DNA of 42,885 bases, taken from assembly GCA_902623915.1 (NCBI GenBank), contig CACNVM010000005.1, positions 1 through 42,885 of the forward strand, written 5' to 3'. Source of the DNA: an uncultured Pelagibacteraceae bacterium (lineage in GTDB: Bacteria > Pseudomonadota > Alphaproteobacteria > Pelagibacterales > Pelagibacteraceae). The notes beneath the pieces are model-generated. The model was given only the letters and a program-made list of their open reading frames with translations. It made no database searches and was not told the origin of the DNA. Positions 42,872 to 42,885 of the stretch are shown here, piece after piece. The position numbers were made by a program, and so were the translations under genes. Numbering within the stretch: the stretch's first letter is position 1; each line of letters opens with the position of its first letter.

Positions 42872-42885
42872 TTAATTATCTTAAA

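Overview
The window is very AT-rich and packed with genes, with essentially no mobile DNA. Base composition, Lys/Asn/Ile-rich proteins, spacers mostly of 0-60 bp and alphaproteobacterial gene order (recG/sdhE, bamE/cytochrome bc1 chaperone, plsX-ihfA-merR, nrdR-ribD-ribE-ribB-ribH-nusB) point to a streamlined marine alphaproteobacterium of the SAR11 clade (Pelagibacterales). This placement is inferred from content and style; no database search was possible.

Layout. 1-4530: a minus-strand unit of tRNA-Pro, a FadN-type hydratase/hydroxyacyl-CoA dehydrogenase, a DmdC-type acyl-CoA dehydrogenase and the N-terminus of a DmdB-type acyl-CoA ligase, probably for short or sulfur-containing acyl-CoAs. 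4615-6355: nhaA and an exported glutathione peroxidase. 6357-13882: a minus-strand run of cell-wall and information genes (mltB, RlpA-like lipoprotein, dacA, tmk, holB, metG, tatD, an MBL hydrolase). 13985-18018: tRNA-Ser, sdhE, recG, a DUF502 membrane protein, an M48 lipoprotein protease and tRNA-Lys. 18068-20970: a pilin-like protein, a 2-hydroxyacid dehydrogenase and an O-antigen ligase/polymerase-like membrane protein. 20934-27446: a minus-strand unit rplM-rpsI-argC-lipoprotein-hom-glpX-recJ-tRNA-Glu. 27495-31895: ctaA, chorismate mutase, rpmG, merR, ihfA, plsX, rpmF, a bc1-complex chaperone and bamE. 31907-40459: a long minus-strand unit from an AspH-like dioxygenase through rpiB, glyA, nrdR, the riboflavin genes and nusB to the H+-pyrophosphatase. 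40538-42871: hemB, recO and rnc.

Most of this is ordinary core genome, and I see no new multi-gene defence or mobile system. The observations most worth a second look come from extreme compaction and from degenerate enzymes. tRNA-Glu is overlapped by the recJ stop codon on one side and by an antisense membrane-protein gene on the other. fadN starts 4 nt after the tRNA-Pro CCA. bamE and its divergent neighbour overlap head-to-head by 24 bp. A 28-bp spacer serves both recG and sdhE. RibB carries a ruined GTP cyclohydrolase II domain, lumazine synthase lacks its usual histidine, NrdR has an altered zinc ribbon, and fabH is absent from the plsX-ihfA neighbourhood.
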